64,000 bases of DNA from Candidatus Porisulfidus sp. TsSOB (GCA_002631715.1 MRSX01000008.1:53772-117771), one strand, 5' to 3'. Shown: positions 35,000 to 45,716, numbered from the stretch's first letter. Numbers and translations: made by a program. The notes: generated by a model not told the origin, from the letters alone.

Positions 35000-37427
35000 C
35001 ACGCACCACGACATTGACGAGCTTGTGCGGGACCTGAATGAAACGAACCACGGTTTTTCCTTCAATAAAGCGTTGCACTTTAGCATTATCCAACACTTTC
35101 TGCCGCAACTCGTCCTCGCCGATGTCGACCGCAAGTTCCAACTGCGCCCGGACCTTGCCGTTCACCTGAACCACGATCTGCTCGACTGAACGCTGCAAGG
35201 CGGATTCATCCGCTTCCGGCCAAGGTTGATCCAAAACCACCCCGGCAAACCCGAATTCATGCCACAGCACGTGGGTCAGATGCGGGACGGCCGGCGCCAG
35301 CATGCGCAGCATCGCCTCCAGACACTCGCGCACCAGGCCCGGCTCCGCCTTGCCATCCTCGGAAAGGCGCATCAGATCATTGAGCAGTTCCATGTTGGCA
35401 GCAATCGCCGTGTTGAACGTATGCCGCTGCTCGACCACGCGACCCGCCTTCTGGATCGTTTCATGCAGTTTGCGGCGTAATTCCTCCTGTTGTGAATCAA
35501 GCCCACCCGCATCAACGTCTTCTGCAGACGCGCAATCCCGGTGTTGGTAGGCGAATCGCCAGAACCGTTTCAGGAACCTCGAGCACCCCTCGACTCCGCT
35601 GTCGGACCACTCCAGCGTATGTTCGGGCGGCGACGCGAACAGCACGAACAGGCGCACCGTGTCCGCACCGTAGCGTTCGATCAACGGTTCCGGATCGACC
35701 ACATTGCCCCACGACTTCGACATCTTGTGCCCGTCCTTGAGCACCATGCCCTGAGTCAGAAGGTGTGCGAATGGCTCGTCGCCGTCGACCAGCCCCTCGT
35801 CGCGCATCAGCTTGTGGAAAAACCGCGCGTACAGAAGATGCAGGATGGCATGCTCGATTCCCCCGATGTACTGGTCAACCGGCAGCCAGTAACGCGCACG
35901 GTCGTCCAGCATGGCGTCATCCGAATCGGGCGAGCAGAATCGGGCCTGGTACCAACTGGATTCGACGAACGTGTCGAATGTATCCGTATCTCGCTGTGCC
36001 GGCCTGCCGCACTCCGGACATTCCACGACTCTCCAGCTTTCGGGGAGCTCTGCCTCCGGCGGCAAGGTCTCGTCGAGAACAACCGGCAAGTCTTCTTCCG
36101 GGACTGGCAGAACACCACATTCTTCGCAGTGGATCATCGGAATGGGGCAGCCCCAGCGGCGCTGTCGGGACACTCCCCAGTCATGCAACCGGTAGCGCAC
36201 CACGGATTCTCCATAGCCCTGACCGGACAGCCGCTGAGCAATGGCGGCGTAGCCCTCTTCGGAACTCAACCCGTCGAATTCCCCGGAATTGACCAGCACG
36301 CCCCAGTCCAAATAGGCTTCGGCATCCAGGTCGGCTTCCGAACCGTCGGACGGGGCAATCACCTGCCGGATCGGCAAGCCGTGGTGTCGTGCGAACTCCC
36401 AATCGCGCTGGTCGTGGGCCGGCACCGACATCACCGCCCCGGAACCGTATTCCATCAGCACGAAACTGGCCACCCACACGGGCAGCGTCTCGCCGGTCAG
36501 CGGATGCAGCGCATTCAGCCCGAGCGGGTATCCTTCCCGATCTCGGAGCGACTCTTCGGAAGTCTGGACAGATTGATTAAGAAAGTCTTTTAACTCTTTG
36601 TTAGATCTGGATATTTCCTGAACAATCGGATGCTCGGGAGCGAGCGCCATATAGGTCGTTCCCATCAAGGTGTCCGGACGCGTGGTGAACACCGTCAGCG
36701 GTTCTTCCCGCCCCTCCAGATCAAACCGGATCTCTACCCCTTCCGAGCGACCGATCCAGTTGCGCTGCATTTGCAACACTTGGGGCGGCCACCGACCCTC
36801 CAACTGATCCAAGGCATTGAGCAATTCCTCGGCATAGTCCGTGATTCGCAGGAACCACTGCTCGACTTCTCGTTGCTCGACAACGGCACCAGAACGCCAG
36901 CCGCGCCCCTCGATGACTTGTTCGTTGGCCAACACGGTTTGGTCGACCGGGTCCCAGTTGACCAGAGCCTTTTTCCGATAAGCCAGGCCTTTCTGGAACA
37001 AGCGGATGAAAAACCATTGCTCCCATCGATAGTATTCCGGGTCACAGGTCGCCAGCTCGCGTTCCCAATCGTAGCCGAATCCCAGACGCTGCAGTTGCTC
37101 TCGCATGGCCTGAATGTTTCCCCGGGTCCAGGCACCGGGGAGAACCTTGCGTTCCAGCGCGGCATTCTCAGCCGGTAGGCCGAAGGCATCCCATCCCATC
37201 GGCTGCATCACGTTGTCGCCGCGCATCCGGCGGAAGCGCGCAATGGCATCTCCAATCGTGTAGTTGCGCACATGCCCCATGTGCAACCGGCCGCTGGGGT
37301 ATGGAAACATGGACAGGCAATAGAACTTGCGCTCGCCCGGCTTCTCCTTTGCAGAGAAGCATTCGTTTTCCCGCCAGTATTTTTGGGCTTCCTGTTCTAC
37401 GGCTTCGGGGTCGTAGCGTTCCTGCAT
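34992..37427 (-). CDS. leuS: Leucyl-tRNA synthetase
   Basis: The protein has 811 residues, slightly shorter than the E. coli enzyme (860). The class I signatures PYPSGRLHMGHVRNY (HIGH-like) and KMSKSWGNVVDP are intact. The CP1 editing domain (TTRPDTLMGTTYMALAPEHP) and a zinc-ribbon-like region (CEECGVLPVP and CPECGRPAQRDTDT) lie between them. It is divergent from nhaA. Confidence 0.96.
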   Translation of the reverse strand: MQERYDPEAVEQEAQKYWRENECFSAKEKPGERKFYCLSMFPYPSGRLHMGHVRNYTIGDAIARFRRMRGDNVMQPMGWDAFGLPAENAALERKVLPGAWTRGNIQAMREQLQRLGFGYDWERELATCDPEYYRWEQWFFIRLFQKGLAYRKKALVNWDPVDQTVLANEQVIEGRGWRSGAVVEQREVEQWFLRITDYAEELLNALDQLEGRWPPQVLQMQRNWIGRSEGVEIRFDLEGREEPLTVFTTRPDTLMGTTYMALAPEHPIVQEISRSNKELKDFLNQSVQTSEESLRDREGYPLGLNALHPLTGETLPVWVASFVLMEYGSGAVMSVPAHDQRDWEFARHHGLPIRQVIAPSDGSEADLDAEAYLDWGVLVNSGEFDGLSSEEGYAAIAQRLSGQGYGESVVRYRLHDWGVSRQRRWGCPIPMIHCEECGVLPVPEEDLPVVLDETLPPEAELPESWRVVECPECGRPAQRDTDTFDTFVESSWYQARFCSPDSDDAMLDDRARYWLPVDQYIGGIEHAILHLLYARFFHKLMRDEGLVDGDEPFAHLLTQGMVLKDGHKMSKSWGNVVDPEPLIERYGADTVRLFVLFASPPEHTLEWSDSGVEGCSRFLKRFWRFAYQHRDCASAEDVDAGGLDSQQEELRRKLHETIQKAGRVVEQRHTFNTAIAANMELLNDLMRLSEDGKAEPGLVRECLEAMLRMLAPAVPHLTHVLWHEFGFAGVVLDQPWPEADESALQRSVEQIVVQVNGKVRAQLELAVDIGEDELRQKVLDNAKVQRFIEGKTVVRFIQVPHKLVNVVVRDA

Positions 37428-37548
37428 ATGAAAGGCGGAGTGTCCGGAAAAGTTTCCGCGCGCATATTATCACCGGGCGCCCGTTTCCCTGCATGCGGAC
37501 GGTTACAATAACCGGGCATATCCACGAATTTCTCCTTCAAAGACTTCC

Positions 37549-38769
37549 ATGCAAGCTCTGGTCGCGGCTTTCGAGTACGTCCGGGATACTCTGCGCCACT
37601 TCCGGAAAACCGAAGCCTTCAGCAGCGTCGTGCTAGTGTCGTCCGCCGCCGCGGCCATTCTCCTGACCAATTTCGGCGCGCACGACTGGTACGAGAATTT
37701 CCTTAACGCGCCAATCTCCCTGGTGCTCGGACCCGTCGCCCTGCACAAGACCCTGCTGCTCTGGGTCAACGACCTCCTGATGGCGATTTTCTTCTTCGTC
37801 ATCGGGCTGGAACTCAAGCGCGAGTTCATGGAAGGACACCTAGCCTCCGTCGATCGCGCCCTTTCGCCGGCCTTTGCTGCCATTGGCGGCATGCTGGTGC
37901 CCGCGTTGCTGTTCGCCAGCCTCAACTACCAGGATCCGGTCGCCATGCGGGGCTGGGCCATCCCCACCGCGACCGATATCGCGTTCGCATTGGGCGTGTT
38001 GATGTTGCTTGGGTCGCGGGTTCCCTACTCACTCAAAATTTTCCTCCTCGCGATCGCGATCCTGGACGATCTTGGCGCAGTGCTCATCATCGCCTTGTAT
38101 TATTCCGAAGAACTGTCGATGGAAGCCTTGCGCTATGCCGCATTGTGCCTAGTGGTCCTGGTCGGCCTCAACCGGTTCAAGGTCAGCAGTGCCATCCCCT
38201 ACCTCTTGATCGGCGTGGTCTTGTGGTATTTCATCCTGAAATCCGGAGTCCATGCCACCATGGCGGGCATTCTCCTGGCATTTACGATCCCCACCCATGT
38301 TCCGCACGACCATCAGTACTCCCCGCTGACTCGGCTGGAAAACCAATTCCACGGCTGGGTTGCTTTCGGGATCCTGCCCGTCTTTGCCTTCTGCAACGCC
38401 GGGGTCTATCTGTGGGACACGACACCCTCCGATCTGGGTGGCGCGCTTACGCTCGGGGTCCTGCTGGGGCTGCTGATTGGCAAGCCCGTCGGGATCTGCC
38501 TGTTCGCTGCGCTGGGATCAGTACTGAGGCTCGGCTCCCTGCCAAGCGGCGTGCACTGGCCGGCATTCCTCGGCATGTCCTTCCTGTGCGGCATCGGGTT
38601 CACCATGAGCCTGTTCGTCTCCACTCTGGCGCACGGCGACATGCCCGCGTTGATCGTGGAGGACAAGATCGGCATCATGCTCGGCTCCCTGCTATCGGCA
38701 CTGATCGGATTCTTCATCCTGAAAGCAACGCTGGGTAAGCCCAAAGCGGAGCTCCTGGATACGACCTAG
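37549..38769 (+). CDS. nhaA: Na+/H+ antiporter NhaA
   Basis: The protein has 406 residues and about twelve hydrophobic helices. The ion-binding pair is seen as AILDDLGAV (D173 and D174), with PTATDIAFALGV upstream carrying a further conserved aspartate (D143). It removes sodium in exchange for protons and sets pH and salt tolerance, consistent with a saline habitat. An AI-2E-type transporter gene follows 13 bases later on the same strand. Confidence 0.94.
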   Translation: MQALVAAFEYVRDTLRHFRKTEAFSSVVLVSSAAAAILLTNFGAHDWYENFLNAPISLVLGPVALHKTLLLWVNDLLMAIFFFVIGLELKREFMEGHLASVDRALSPAFAAIGGMLVPALLFASLNYQDPVAMRGWAIPTATDIAFALGVLMLLGSRVPYSLKIFLLAIAILDDLGAVLIIALYYSEELSMEALRYAALCLVVLVGLNRFKVSSAIPYLLIGVVLWYFILKSGVHATMAGILLAFTIPTHVPHDHQYSPLTRLENQFHGWVAFGILPVFAFCNAGVYLWDTTPSDLGGALTLGVLLGLLIGKPVGICLFAALGSVLRLGSLPSGVHWPAFLGMSFLCGIGFTMSLFVSTLAHGDMPALIVEDKIGIMLGSLLSALIGFFILKATLGKPKAELLDTT

Positions 38770-38782
38770 AACCTGCTACGAC

Positions 38783-39808
38783 ATGTCCACATCCCTCAAG
38801 ACCCTGCTAGCCGTCACGTGCTTCATCATCGTGGCCGCAGCCTTGCAGCAGGCACGCGAGATCGTCGTCCCCTTCCTGCTCGCAATCTTCATCGCCATCG
38901 CTTGCGAACCACCCATGAAATGGTTGCGGGAACGCGGGCTCCCTAACCTACTTGCCCTAGTGACCGTGATCGCAGGCCTGATTGCCGCAGGCGTCGGGTT
39001 CGCCGCCCTGATTGGCGCATCCATCACTGGTTTTCGTCAAACCATGCCAACCTACTACGAACAACTTCGGGAGCATGTGGAGCACGTGGGGCAGTGGCTA
39101 TCGCAACAAGGCTGGGTCGAACTGGACGCCGGGTTGTCAGCCTACCTCGACCCGTCATTCTTCCTCAACCTGGTGGCCGACCTCCTCAGCGGGTTCGGCG
39201 CGCTCCTGACCAATGCCTTGCTGATTCTCCTGGCAGTTATATTCATCCTCTTGGAAGCCCTCGAGTTGCCAAAGAAAATCCAGCGGGCTTTTGAGAATTC
39301 CGAATCCGGCTTTGCGCTAAGCCAGTTCACCGATAGCGTCAACCGCTACCTCGCCACGAAAACGCTGACCAGCCTGCTAACCGGAGTGCTGGTGGCCGGA
39401 TGGCTGGCCTTGCTCGGCCTTGATCACGCCATTCTTTGGGGGCTGGTCGCCTTCCTGCTCAACTACATCCCCAACGTTGGCTCTATCTTGGCTGCCATCC
39501 CGGCTGTCCTGCTGGCTTGGCTGCAGCTTGGGGCAGCCATGACAGTACCCGTGATCCTCGGTTACGTCGTTATCAATACGGTCATTGGACAAATTCTTGA
39601 GGCGCACCTGATGGGCCGGCGCCTGGGACTGTCGGTGTTGGTGGTGTTTTTGTCTTTGGTCTTCTGGGGCTGGCTGCTCGGCCCAGTCGGCATGCTGCTT
39701 TCGATCCCGCTGACCGTCATTATCAAACTCGCATTGGAATCAAACCCGGACACCCGGGGCGCAGCCATCCTGTTAGGCCCTGCGAAAGAGCCAGACGGCC
39801 GCACCTGA
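38783..39808 (+). CDS. AI-2E family transporter (PerM/TqsA-like)
   Basis: The protein has 341 residues with about eight hydrophobic segments. Family features include FLLAIFIAIACEPPMKWL near the start and the C-terminal FLLNYIPNVGSILAAIPAV and GLSVLVVFLSLVFWGWLLG. Members have been linked to quorum-signal export (TqsA) or to sodium-proton exchange, so the solute is uncertain. The closeness to nhaA (13 bases) suggests co-transcription and perhaps an ion role. Confidence 0.87.
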   Translation: MSTSLKTLLAVTCFIIVAAALQQAREIVVPFLLAIFIAIACEPPMKWLRERGLPNLLALVTVIAGLIAAGVGFAALIGASITGFRQTMPTYYEQLREHVEHVGQWLSQQGWVELDAGLSAYLDPSFFLNLVADLLSGFGALLTNALLILLAVIFILLEALELPKKIQRAFENSESGFALSQFTDSVNRYLATKTLTSLLTGVLVAGWLALLGLDHAILWGLVAFLLNYIPNVGSILAAIPAVLLAWLQLGAAMTVPVILGYVVINTVIGQILEAHLMGRRLGLSVLVVFLSLVFWGWLLGPVGMLLSIPLTVIIKLALESNPDTRGAAILLGPAKEPDGRT

Positions 39809-39820
39809 ACTGACGTCGGC

Positions 39821-42583
39821 CTAGAAACTTGCTACAGCCTTGAAGTAGTAAAACCCGCCGTTGTAGTCGAACGGGATCGATTCGGGGTACTCGGATCCTA
39901 GGATCTTGGAATATATGTTCTTCGACGGCTCTTCATCCAGCAAGTTCTCGGCACCGACCACCAAGTCGAAATTGTCGGTCAGGCTGTAAGACACTTCAAG
40001 ATCTGTCAGGAAGCGGGCATCGACCTTCTGGAACAACTCGCCGCTCAAGGCGTGGTAATCAACATGAGTCCCGTAGTAACGCACCCGGCTCAGCACTCGC
40101 CAAGGCCCTTTCTGATGGTCAGCAGCCAGTGACCAACGGATCTTCGGGCGGCCCTCTTCAATTTGCTGCTTGGTCCGGGATGAAATGGTGTTGGGGTCAA
40201 ACTTGTCAACCGTCGTACGGTTGAAGTTCCCTGTGAAAGTGAACTGAGTCGTGCCGCCAAAAAGTTCCATTGGGTAGGTCGCGACGATATCAATGCCTTC
40301 TGTGGTCGTGTCGAAGTCATTGGCGAAATACCGGACCTGGGCTACGGAATCAATGGCTGGCACCGCCGGGCGCAATGCATCCCTTTCGCTAGTAATCAAG
40401 TCTTGGTGCGCCATGCTCAGATTATTCAGATTAATATCGAATTGTTTTTCATCGGTATTCTTGCCGCACGTGCCAGCCACATTATTCTTCTCCAATAGCA
40501 AACAATCCAAGAATTCCGTGGAGGTCAGAGAAATTCGGTCCTTGACCTCGATGTGATAGAAGTCGACCGTCACATCAAGGCCTCCAACATTGAATACAGC
40601 GCCTATTCCGGAACTGAATGATTCTTCCGCTTCCAGTGGTTTCGCAATCCCACGCAAGAGAGGGTCCGTCGGAGGCAGTGTCAACTCGTCCGTCAATCTT
40701 CCGTCCACCAGGGTCGTGGTAACGTTGCGGACATTCGCCTGCCCTACCGTCGGAACGCGAAAACCTGAACCGAGTGAGCCTCGTACGGCCAAGGTATCGG
40801 TTGCCTGAAAACGGGCGGAGAATTTCCCATCAATTGTCGAGTCGAACTCTTCCGGGTCCTCGTAACGCACTGCTAGACCCATCAGCATGTTCTCCTCCAC
40901 ATCCGCCTCGAAATCCACATAGGCTGCCACGGTGGAACGATCGTTCTTGTTCTCGACGCACGGGTCTGGCCGGAAACCCGGGAATCCGTTCGAGCCAATC
41001 CCCAAGTATGGATATTTGGCCTGAAGGTCTTCGTCGCCACCCATGGGGTCGATCGTCGCAAGAAATTCCGTGTATTCCTCGCAACTGATATTCAGCGGAT
41101 TCTTAGTCGACTCGTCGAACTCCGTGCCGTCGTTTTGGATGTAATCAATCAGCCAAGAGTTCACCCCACCGGGCTTGATTTCGTATTCCTCTTCCCGCCA
41201 TTCAAAGCCAAACCCCACGCTCAAGGGAGAGTGGAAAAAGTCAACGTCGAACTCCTTAGTGAAATCAAGATTGACGGTCACGTCCTCCTCGGCGTAACCG
41301 CCCGGGTTGTATGAGGTTGGAATGCTGTTCTCCCGCGAAGCCAACTGCGGGTTGATGGTGTTCTTCATGAAAAAGTCGACTTCATGGCGGCCGTACACGG
41401 CACTGAGATCGTAGGTGAAATCATCGGCGAACTCGCCGCGGAAACCCAACGCAATGCTTTCGTCCTCAATGTCGCCACCGAACTGCGGTGTGAAGCCACC
41501 CGGGAAGCGAAGATTGAAGGCATAGCAGTCTGATGCGGCTTCTATCGCGGCCAAGTCCTCTGCGTCCACGCCACTGTCGATCTTGCCGAGTTCAGGGCAC
41601 ATCCCTGCTTGCTGGTCGTTGTCTGTCGGGTCATGGTCGATCACCAAGGGATTTTCATCGCCATCCACAAAGACTCCACCTCGCTTGTGCGGATTACGGT
41701 AGTAAAACCCACCCTCGACGGTTCGCTCGGCGTAACTGCCAAAAGCGTAGACTTCATGGGAATCGCCTAGTTCTATGCCGGCATTCGCGAAGAGTTTGTA
41801 GTTGTCGTCGATTTCCGGTGCGCCCCAAATCTGTGCGGCCGGCGTGCGCACGTGTGTGTTACCGGCATCGATCAGCCCTTGGGCATCAGACCTCTGCACG
41901 CTTCGGCTGGTCGGGTCTGCTTCGTTGTATTCCCCACTGATGTTGAGAAAGCCGTTTTCCGTCAGCGGCAGGCCAATATTGCCCGAAACGATGAAGTTCT
42001 CGCCATCACCCTGATAGTACTGGCCCCAACGGGCTTCCAGCCTTCCTCCCTCGGATTCCTCTTTCAGCACGAAATTCAAAATTCCCGCCACTGCGTCGGA
42101 TCCATACTGAGCTGCCGCGCCATCGCGGAGCACCTCAACCCGATCAAGGGCGATAGCCGGGATTGCGGAAAGATCCGGGGCGTGCGAACCTTCTGAGCCT
42201 CCTGCCACCAAGAACGAGATAATTGAAGAACGGTGACGGCGCTTGCCGTTCACCAGCACCAAAGTCGAATCCGGCGACAGGCCGCGCATCTGCGCTGGGC
42301 GCACCAGCGTCGCCGCATCGCTGATCGGCTCCTGGCTGACATTCATAGACGGCACGATCCTGGACAGCATGGAATCCATCCGGGAGTCCCCCTGTCGGGT
42401 TAATTCGCTGGAATCCAGCACATCCACCGGAACGGCCAAGTCGGAAGCCGAGCGTTCGTGGCTTCGCGAGCCGACAACTGAGATTTCTTCGACTCCTTCC
42501 TCCTCGGCCAATGCCGAGGTGCTGCCGCCAGTGATGACAGCCAAACAACAAGAAAAAGTTAAGACGTTTTTCCTAAGTAGCAT
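39821..42583 (-). CDS. TonB-dependent outer-membrane receptor (first of a tandem pair)
   Basis: The protein has 920 residues. A signal peptide (LAVITGGSTSALA) is followed by a TonB-box-like EEISVVGSR, a plug domain (RPAQMRGLSPDSTLVLVNG, DRVEVLRDGAAAQYGSDAVA) and a large barrel that ends with an aromatic residue (FKAVASF). The next gene upstream encodes a close paralogue with many identical blocks, so the pair arose by duplication. Neither has a substrate-processing gene next to it. The ligand is unknown; receptors of the GKRRHRSS type are frequent in aquatic proteobacteria. Confidence 0.92.
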   Translation of the reverse strand: MLLRKNVLTFSCCLAVITGGSTSALAEEEGVEEISVVGSRSHERSASDLAVPVDVLDSSELTRQGDSRMDSMLSRIVPSMNVSQEPISDAATLVRPAQMRGLSPDSTLVLVNGKRRHRSSIISFLVAGGSEGSHAPDLSAIPAIALDRVEVLRDGAAAQYGSDAVAGILNFVLKEESEGGRLEARWGQYYQGDGENFIVSGNIGLPLTENGFLNISGEYNEADPTSRSVQRSDAQGLIDAGNTHVRTPAAQIWGAPEIDDNYKLFANAGIELGDSHEVYAFGSYAERTVEGGFYYRNPHKRGGVFVDGDENPLVIDHDPTDNDQQAGMCPELGKIDSGVDAEDLAAIEAASDCYAFNLRFPGGFTPQFGGDIEDESIALGFRGEFADDFTYDLSAVYGRHEVDFFMKNTINPQLASRENSIPTSYNPGGYAEEDVTVNLDFTKEFDVDFFHSPLSVGFGFEWREEEYEIKPGGVNSWLIDYIQNDGTEFDESTKNPLNISCEEYTEFLATIDPMGGDEDLQAKYPYLGIGSNGFPGFRPDPCVENKNDRSTVAAYVDFEADVEENMLMGLAVRYEDPEEFDSTIDGKFSARFQATDTLAVRGSLGSGFRVPTVGQANVRNVTTTLVDGRLTDELTLPPTDPLLRGIAKPLEAEESFSSGIGAVFNVGGLDVTVDFYHIEVKDRISLTSTEFLDCLLLEKNNVAGTCGKNTDEKQFDINLNNLSMAHQDLITSERDALRPAVPAIDSVAQVRYFANDFDTTTEGIDIVATYPMELFGGTTQFTFTGNFNRTTVDKFDPNTISSRTKQQIEEGRPKIRWSLAADHQKGPWRVLSRVRYYGTHVDYHALSGELFQKVDARFLTDLEVSYSLTDNFDLVVGAENLLDEEPSKNIYSKILGSEYPESIPFDYNGGFYYFKAVASF

Positions 42584-42744
42584 GACTCACTCCGCCAGAA
42601 AAGATCCTCTCTCACTATACCAAACCGACATCAAATCGCGCGATTTGGCCTGTTCACATTCACGCGCAAAAATCTAGCGTCCGGGACATACTGAAAAAAT
42701 TTGTCGCCACAAATTCGCAACACCGCTCAGAAAGCTAAAAAGAA

Positions 42745-42772
42745 ACGGGCGCAACCTAATGGTTGCGCCCGT
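42745..42772 (-). terminator. Rho-independent terminator after the second TonB receptor
   Basis: A perfect 12 bp stem (ACGGGCGCAACC and GGTTGCGCCCGT) with a four-base loop is followed on the minus strand by TTCTTTTT. It lies 40 bases after the stop of the receptor at 42813-45716. The two receptor genes are therefore probably separate transcription units. Confidence 0.88.
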
Positions 42773-42812
42773 CAGTCAATCAATTCTACTCTAAAACCCT
42801 AACCAGCAAAAC

Positions 42813-45716
42813 TTAGAAGTTCAGCATGGCCTTGGCGTAATAGAACCCTCCGTTGTAATCGAACGGCGTGGATTCGGGGTAAAGATTCCCGTAGAACCCT
42901 TGATACTTGTGCCGTGTTGGTTCGTTGTCAAACAGGTTCTCTGCGCCGATGGCAAAGGCTAAGTTGTCCGTGAAGCTGTAAGTCGCCTCAAAGTCCACGA
43001 GTGTGCGGGCCTCGGCTTGCATCATGTCGTCGTCCAGACCCGCCCCCGCGTAATCCACGTGCGCCCCGTAGTAGCGCACTCGGGTCAGGATCTGCCATGG
43101 ACCGGACTCGTGATCAGCCGTAAAAGTCCAGCGCACTTTCGGCCGTCCGTCTTCGATGATGTGTTTCTTCTTTGCGGAAATGGTCCGGGGGTTGAACTTG
43201 TCGACTTCCGTCCGATTCCAGTTCGCCGCCAGAGTCAGCGTGGTCAGCCCATCCAGGAATTCCATCGGATAAGTCGCCACGATGTCGATTCCTTCAGTGG
43301 TCGTGTCGAAGTCGTTGGCGAAGTACTTCGCCTCGCCGATGGCGTCGATGGCCGGCACCGCGGAGCGCAACTCCTCCCTTGCTGCCAACGCCTGCTGCAA
43401 TAAGGCCTGTTCGGCCGCGGTCGGCTCTGGTTCGTCTTCACCTTCGGCGACGGGGGTCTCCCTCAAGATATGACCGAATTGTCGCATCACATTGGAATCG
43501 CTCGCCAATGTCGCAGTTCGCCCTGCCCTGAGGGCAGTCAGATCGGGATTATCGGAAGCGAGGGAGGAGAACGATACACAGCTCCCTGTCGCGCCCACTT
43601 TCCTCATCAGCAGACAGTCTATAGGCTCCTTAGAAGTGGCCCCGATTCGATCATCCACTTCGATGTGGTAATAGTCAATGGTCAAGTCAAAACCGCCGAC
43701 ATTAATGACAGCGCCCAACCCGAAACTGGTCGATTCCTCTGCATCCAGCGGCTCAGCGACCCCTTGCAGCAGTGCATGCGTCGGAGGCAGTGTGAGCTGG
43801 TCGATCAACTGTCCATCCGTAATGCCCGTCGTCACGTTCTGCACGTTCGCCTGGCCGACCGTCGGCACCCGGAAACCGGTGCCGACCGAAGTCCGAAGGG
43901 CGAGTTCGTCTGTCGCTTGGAACCGGGCAGAAAACTTGCCATCCAGGGTCGAGTCGAATTCCTCCGGATCCTCATGGCGGAGCGCTAGGCCCATCAGCAC
44001 GTTTTCCGTTACATCTGCTTCAAAGTCGATGTAGGCCCCGATACTGGAACGGTCCTCCTTGCCTTCCGCGCAGGGCGGGAATCCGGTGAAGCCGTTGGAG
44101 CCGACTCCTAAAGCCGGATATTTCGCCCTCAGGTCTGCCCGGGAACTGTATTCCTGGTACTCCTGGCAGTTCATCGACGCCAGATTTGCTGGCTCTTCAA
44201 ATTCAGCGGAATCGTCAAGAGTACCGTCCCCGTTCGAATCCAACGTGTAATAGTCGATGAACCAAGAGTTAAGGTCGCCGCGTTTCGTCTCGAATTCCTC
44301 TTCGCGCCATTCCACGCCGAACCCGACATGCAAGGGAGAGAAGAAAGCATCGACGTCGAATGACGTCGTGAAATCAAGATTGAAAACTTGATCGGTCTCG
44401 ACGTAACCGCCTGGACTGTACGAGGTCGGAATATCGTTTTCCTGTGCCGCCAACTGCGGATTGATCGTGTTATAGATGAAATGATCGACTTCGTGTCGGC
44501 CATACACGTAACTGATGTCGTATGTAAAGTCTTCTGTCACCTCCCCACGAAGGCCGATCGCAATGCTCGAATCCTCGACATCTCCGCCGAACTGCGGCGT
44601 GAAGCCGCCCGGGAACTTGAGGTTGAAAGCGTAACACCGCGGATCCGCTGCAATCGCATCCAAGGTGTCCCCTGATCCTGCGGCCGAATCCTCGACACTA
44701 GGCGGAACACAGGAACTGGGAGTAGCAGACCAAGGCATCTGGTCGATCACAAGGGAAGGCTGTTGTGCTTCCCGGTCGGCTATGCTCTCGTCCCGCTCAC
44801 CTGCAAAAATTCCGCCGCGTCGCCGCGGGCTACGGAAATAAAACCCACCATCCACGGTACGTTCGGCGTAGTTGCCGAACGCATAGACTTCGTGCAGGGC
44901 ACCCAGACCGATTGCGGCATTCGCAAACAGTTTGTAGTTGTCCTCGATGTCCGGCGCCCCCCAAACTATCGGCGGGTCCTTCACGTGCATATTGCCCGCA
45001 TTGACCAAGTAGTTCGACCGATCGCTGTGCGTGCCGCGAATGGTCGGATCGGCCTCGTTGTATTCTGCGCTGAGGTTCAAAAAGCCGTTCTCCGTCAGCG
45101 GTAGGCCGACATTGGCGGACACCGTAATGTTCTCGCCATCCCCTTGGTAATACTGGCCCCAGCGGGCGTCCAGGCTTCCTCCTTCGGAATCCTCTTTTAG
45201 CACAAAATTGATGATCCCGGCGACCGCGTCAGAACCATACTGTGCCCCTGCGTTGTCGCGCAGAACTTCCACTCGGTCAAGAGCGATGGCAGGAATAGCG
45301 GAAAGGTCGGCGCCATGCGCCCCATCGTTCAGCCCGTTCCCCAAGAACGTAATCACCGAAGACCGGTGACGGCGCTTACCGTTGACTAGAACCAACGTCG
45401 AATCCGGCGGGAGGCCGCGCATGTTGGCAGGCCGCACCAAGGTCGCCGCATCACTGAGCGGCTCCAAGCCCACGGTAAACGATGGCGCGACCCGGGACAG
45501 CATATCCTCCATCCGCGATGCGCCCTGTCGTAGTAGCGAGGTGGAGTCAAGCGTATCCACCGGAACTGCCAGATCGGCCGCCGACCGCTCATGGCTACGG
45601 GTGCCGATAACGGTGATTTTCTCTGCCTCTTCCTCCGCGGCCAACGCCGTAATGCTGCCGCCGACAGCCAAAAATGGAACAAGACAGGATGAAATCAGAA
45701 GATTTCTTAGGTGCAT
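42813..45716 (-). CDS. TonB-dependent outer-membrane receptor (second of a tandem pair)
   Basis: The protein has 967 residues, with a signal peptide ending around SITALA and a TonB-box-like EKITVIGTR. The plug carries RPANMRGLPPDSTLVLVNG and DRVEVLRDNAGAQYGSDAVA, matching the downstream paralogue in nearly every motif. It is longer mainly because of loops in the barrel, including a segment with repeated glutamates (VAEGEDEPEPTAAEQ). The barrel ends FYYAKAMLNF. It has its own strong terminator. The ligand is unknown. Confidence 0.92.
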   Translation of the reverse strand: MHLRNLLISSCLVPFLAVGGSITALAAEEEAEKITVIGTRSHERSAADLAVPVDTLDSTSLLRQGASRMEDMLSRVAPSFTVGLEPLSDAATLVRPANMRGLPPDSTLVLVNGKRRHRSSVITFLGNGLNDGAHGADLSAIPAIALDRVEVLRDNAGAQYGSDAVAGIINFVLKEDSEGGSLDARWGQYYQGDGENITVSANVGLPLTENGFLNLSAEYNEADPTIRGTHSDRSNYLVNAGNMHVKDPPIVWGAPDIEDNYKLFANAAIGLGALHEVYAFGNYAERTVDGGFYFRSPRRRGGIFAGERDESIADREAQQPSLVIDQMPWSATPSSCVPPSVEDSAAGSGDTLDAIAADPRCYAFNLKFPGGFTPQFGGDVEDSSIAIGLRGEVTEDFTYDISYVYGRHEVDHFIYNTINPQLAAQENDIPTSYSPGGYVETDQVFNLDFTTSFDVDAFFSPLHVGFGVEWREEEFETKRGDLNSWFIDYYTLDSNGDGTLDDSAEFEEPANLASMNCQEYQEYSSRADLRAKYPALGVGSNGFTGFPPCAEGKEDRSSIGAYIDFEADVTENVLMGLALRHEDPEEFDSTLDGKFSARFQATDELALRTSVGTGFRVPTVGQANVQNVTTGITDGQLIDQLTLPPTHALLQGVAEPLDAEESTSFGLGAVINVGGFDLTIDYYHIEVDDRIGATSKEPIDCLLMRKVGATGSCVSFSSLASDNPDLTALRAGRTATLASDSNVMRQFGHILRETPVAEGEDEPEPTAAEQALLQQALAAREELRSAVPAIDAIGEAKYFANDFDTTTEGIDIVATYPMEFLDGLTTLTLAANWNRTEVDKFNPRTISAKKKHIIEDGRPKVRWTFTADHESGPWQILTRVRYYGAHVDYAGAGLDDDMMQAEARTLVDFEATYSFTDNLAFAIGAENLFDNEPTRHKYQGFYGNLYPESTPFDYNGGFYYAKAMLNF

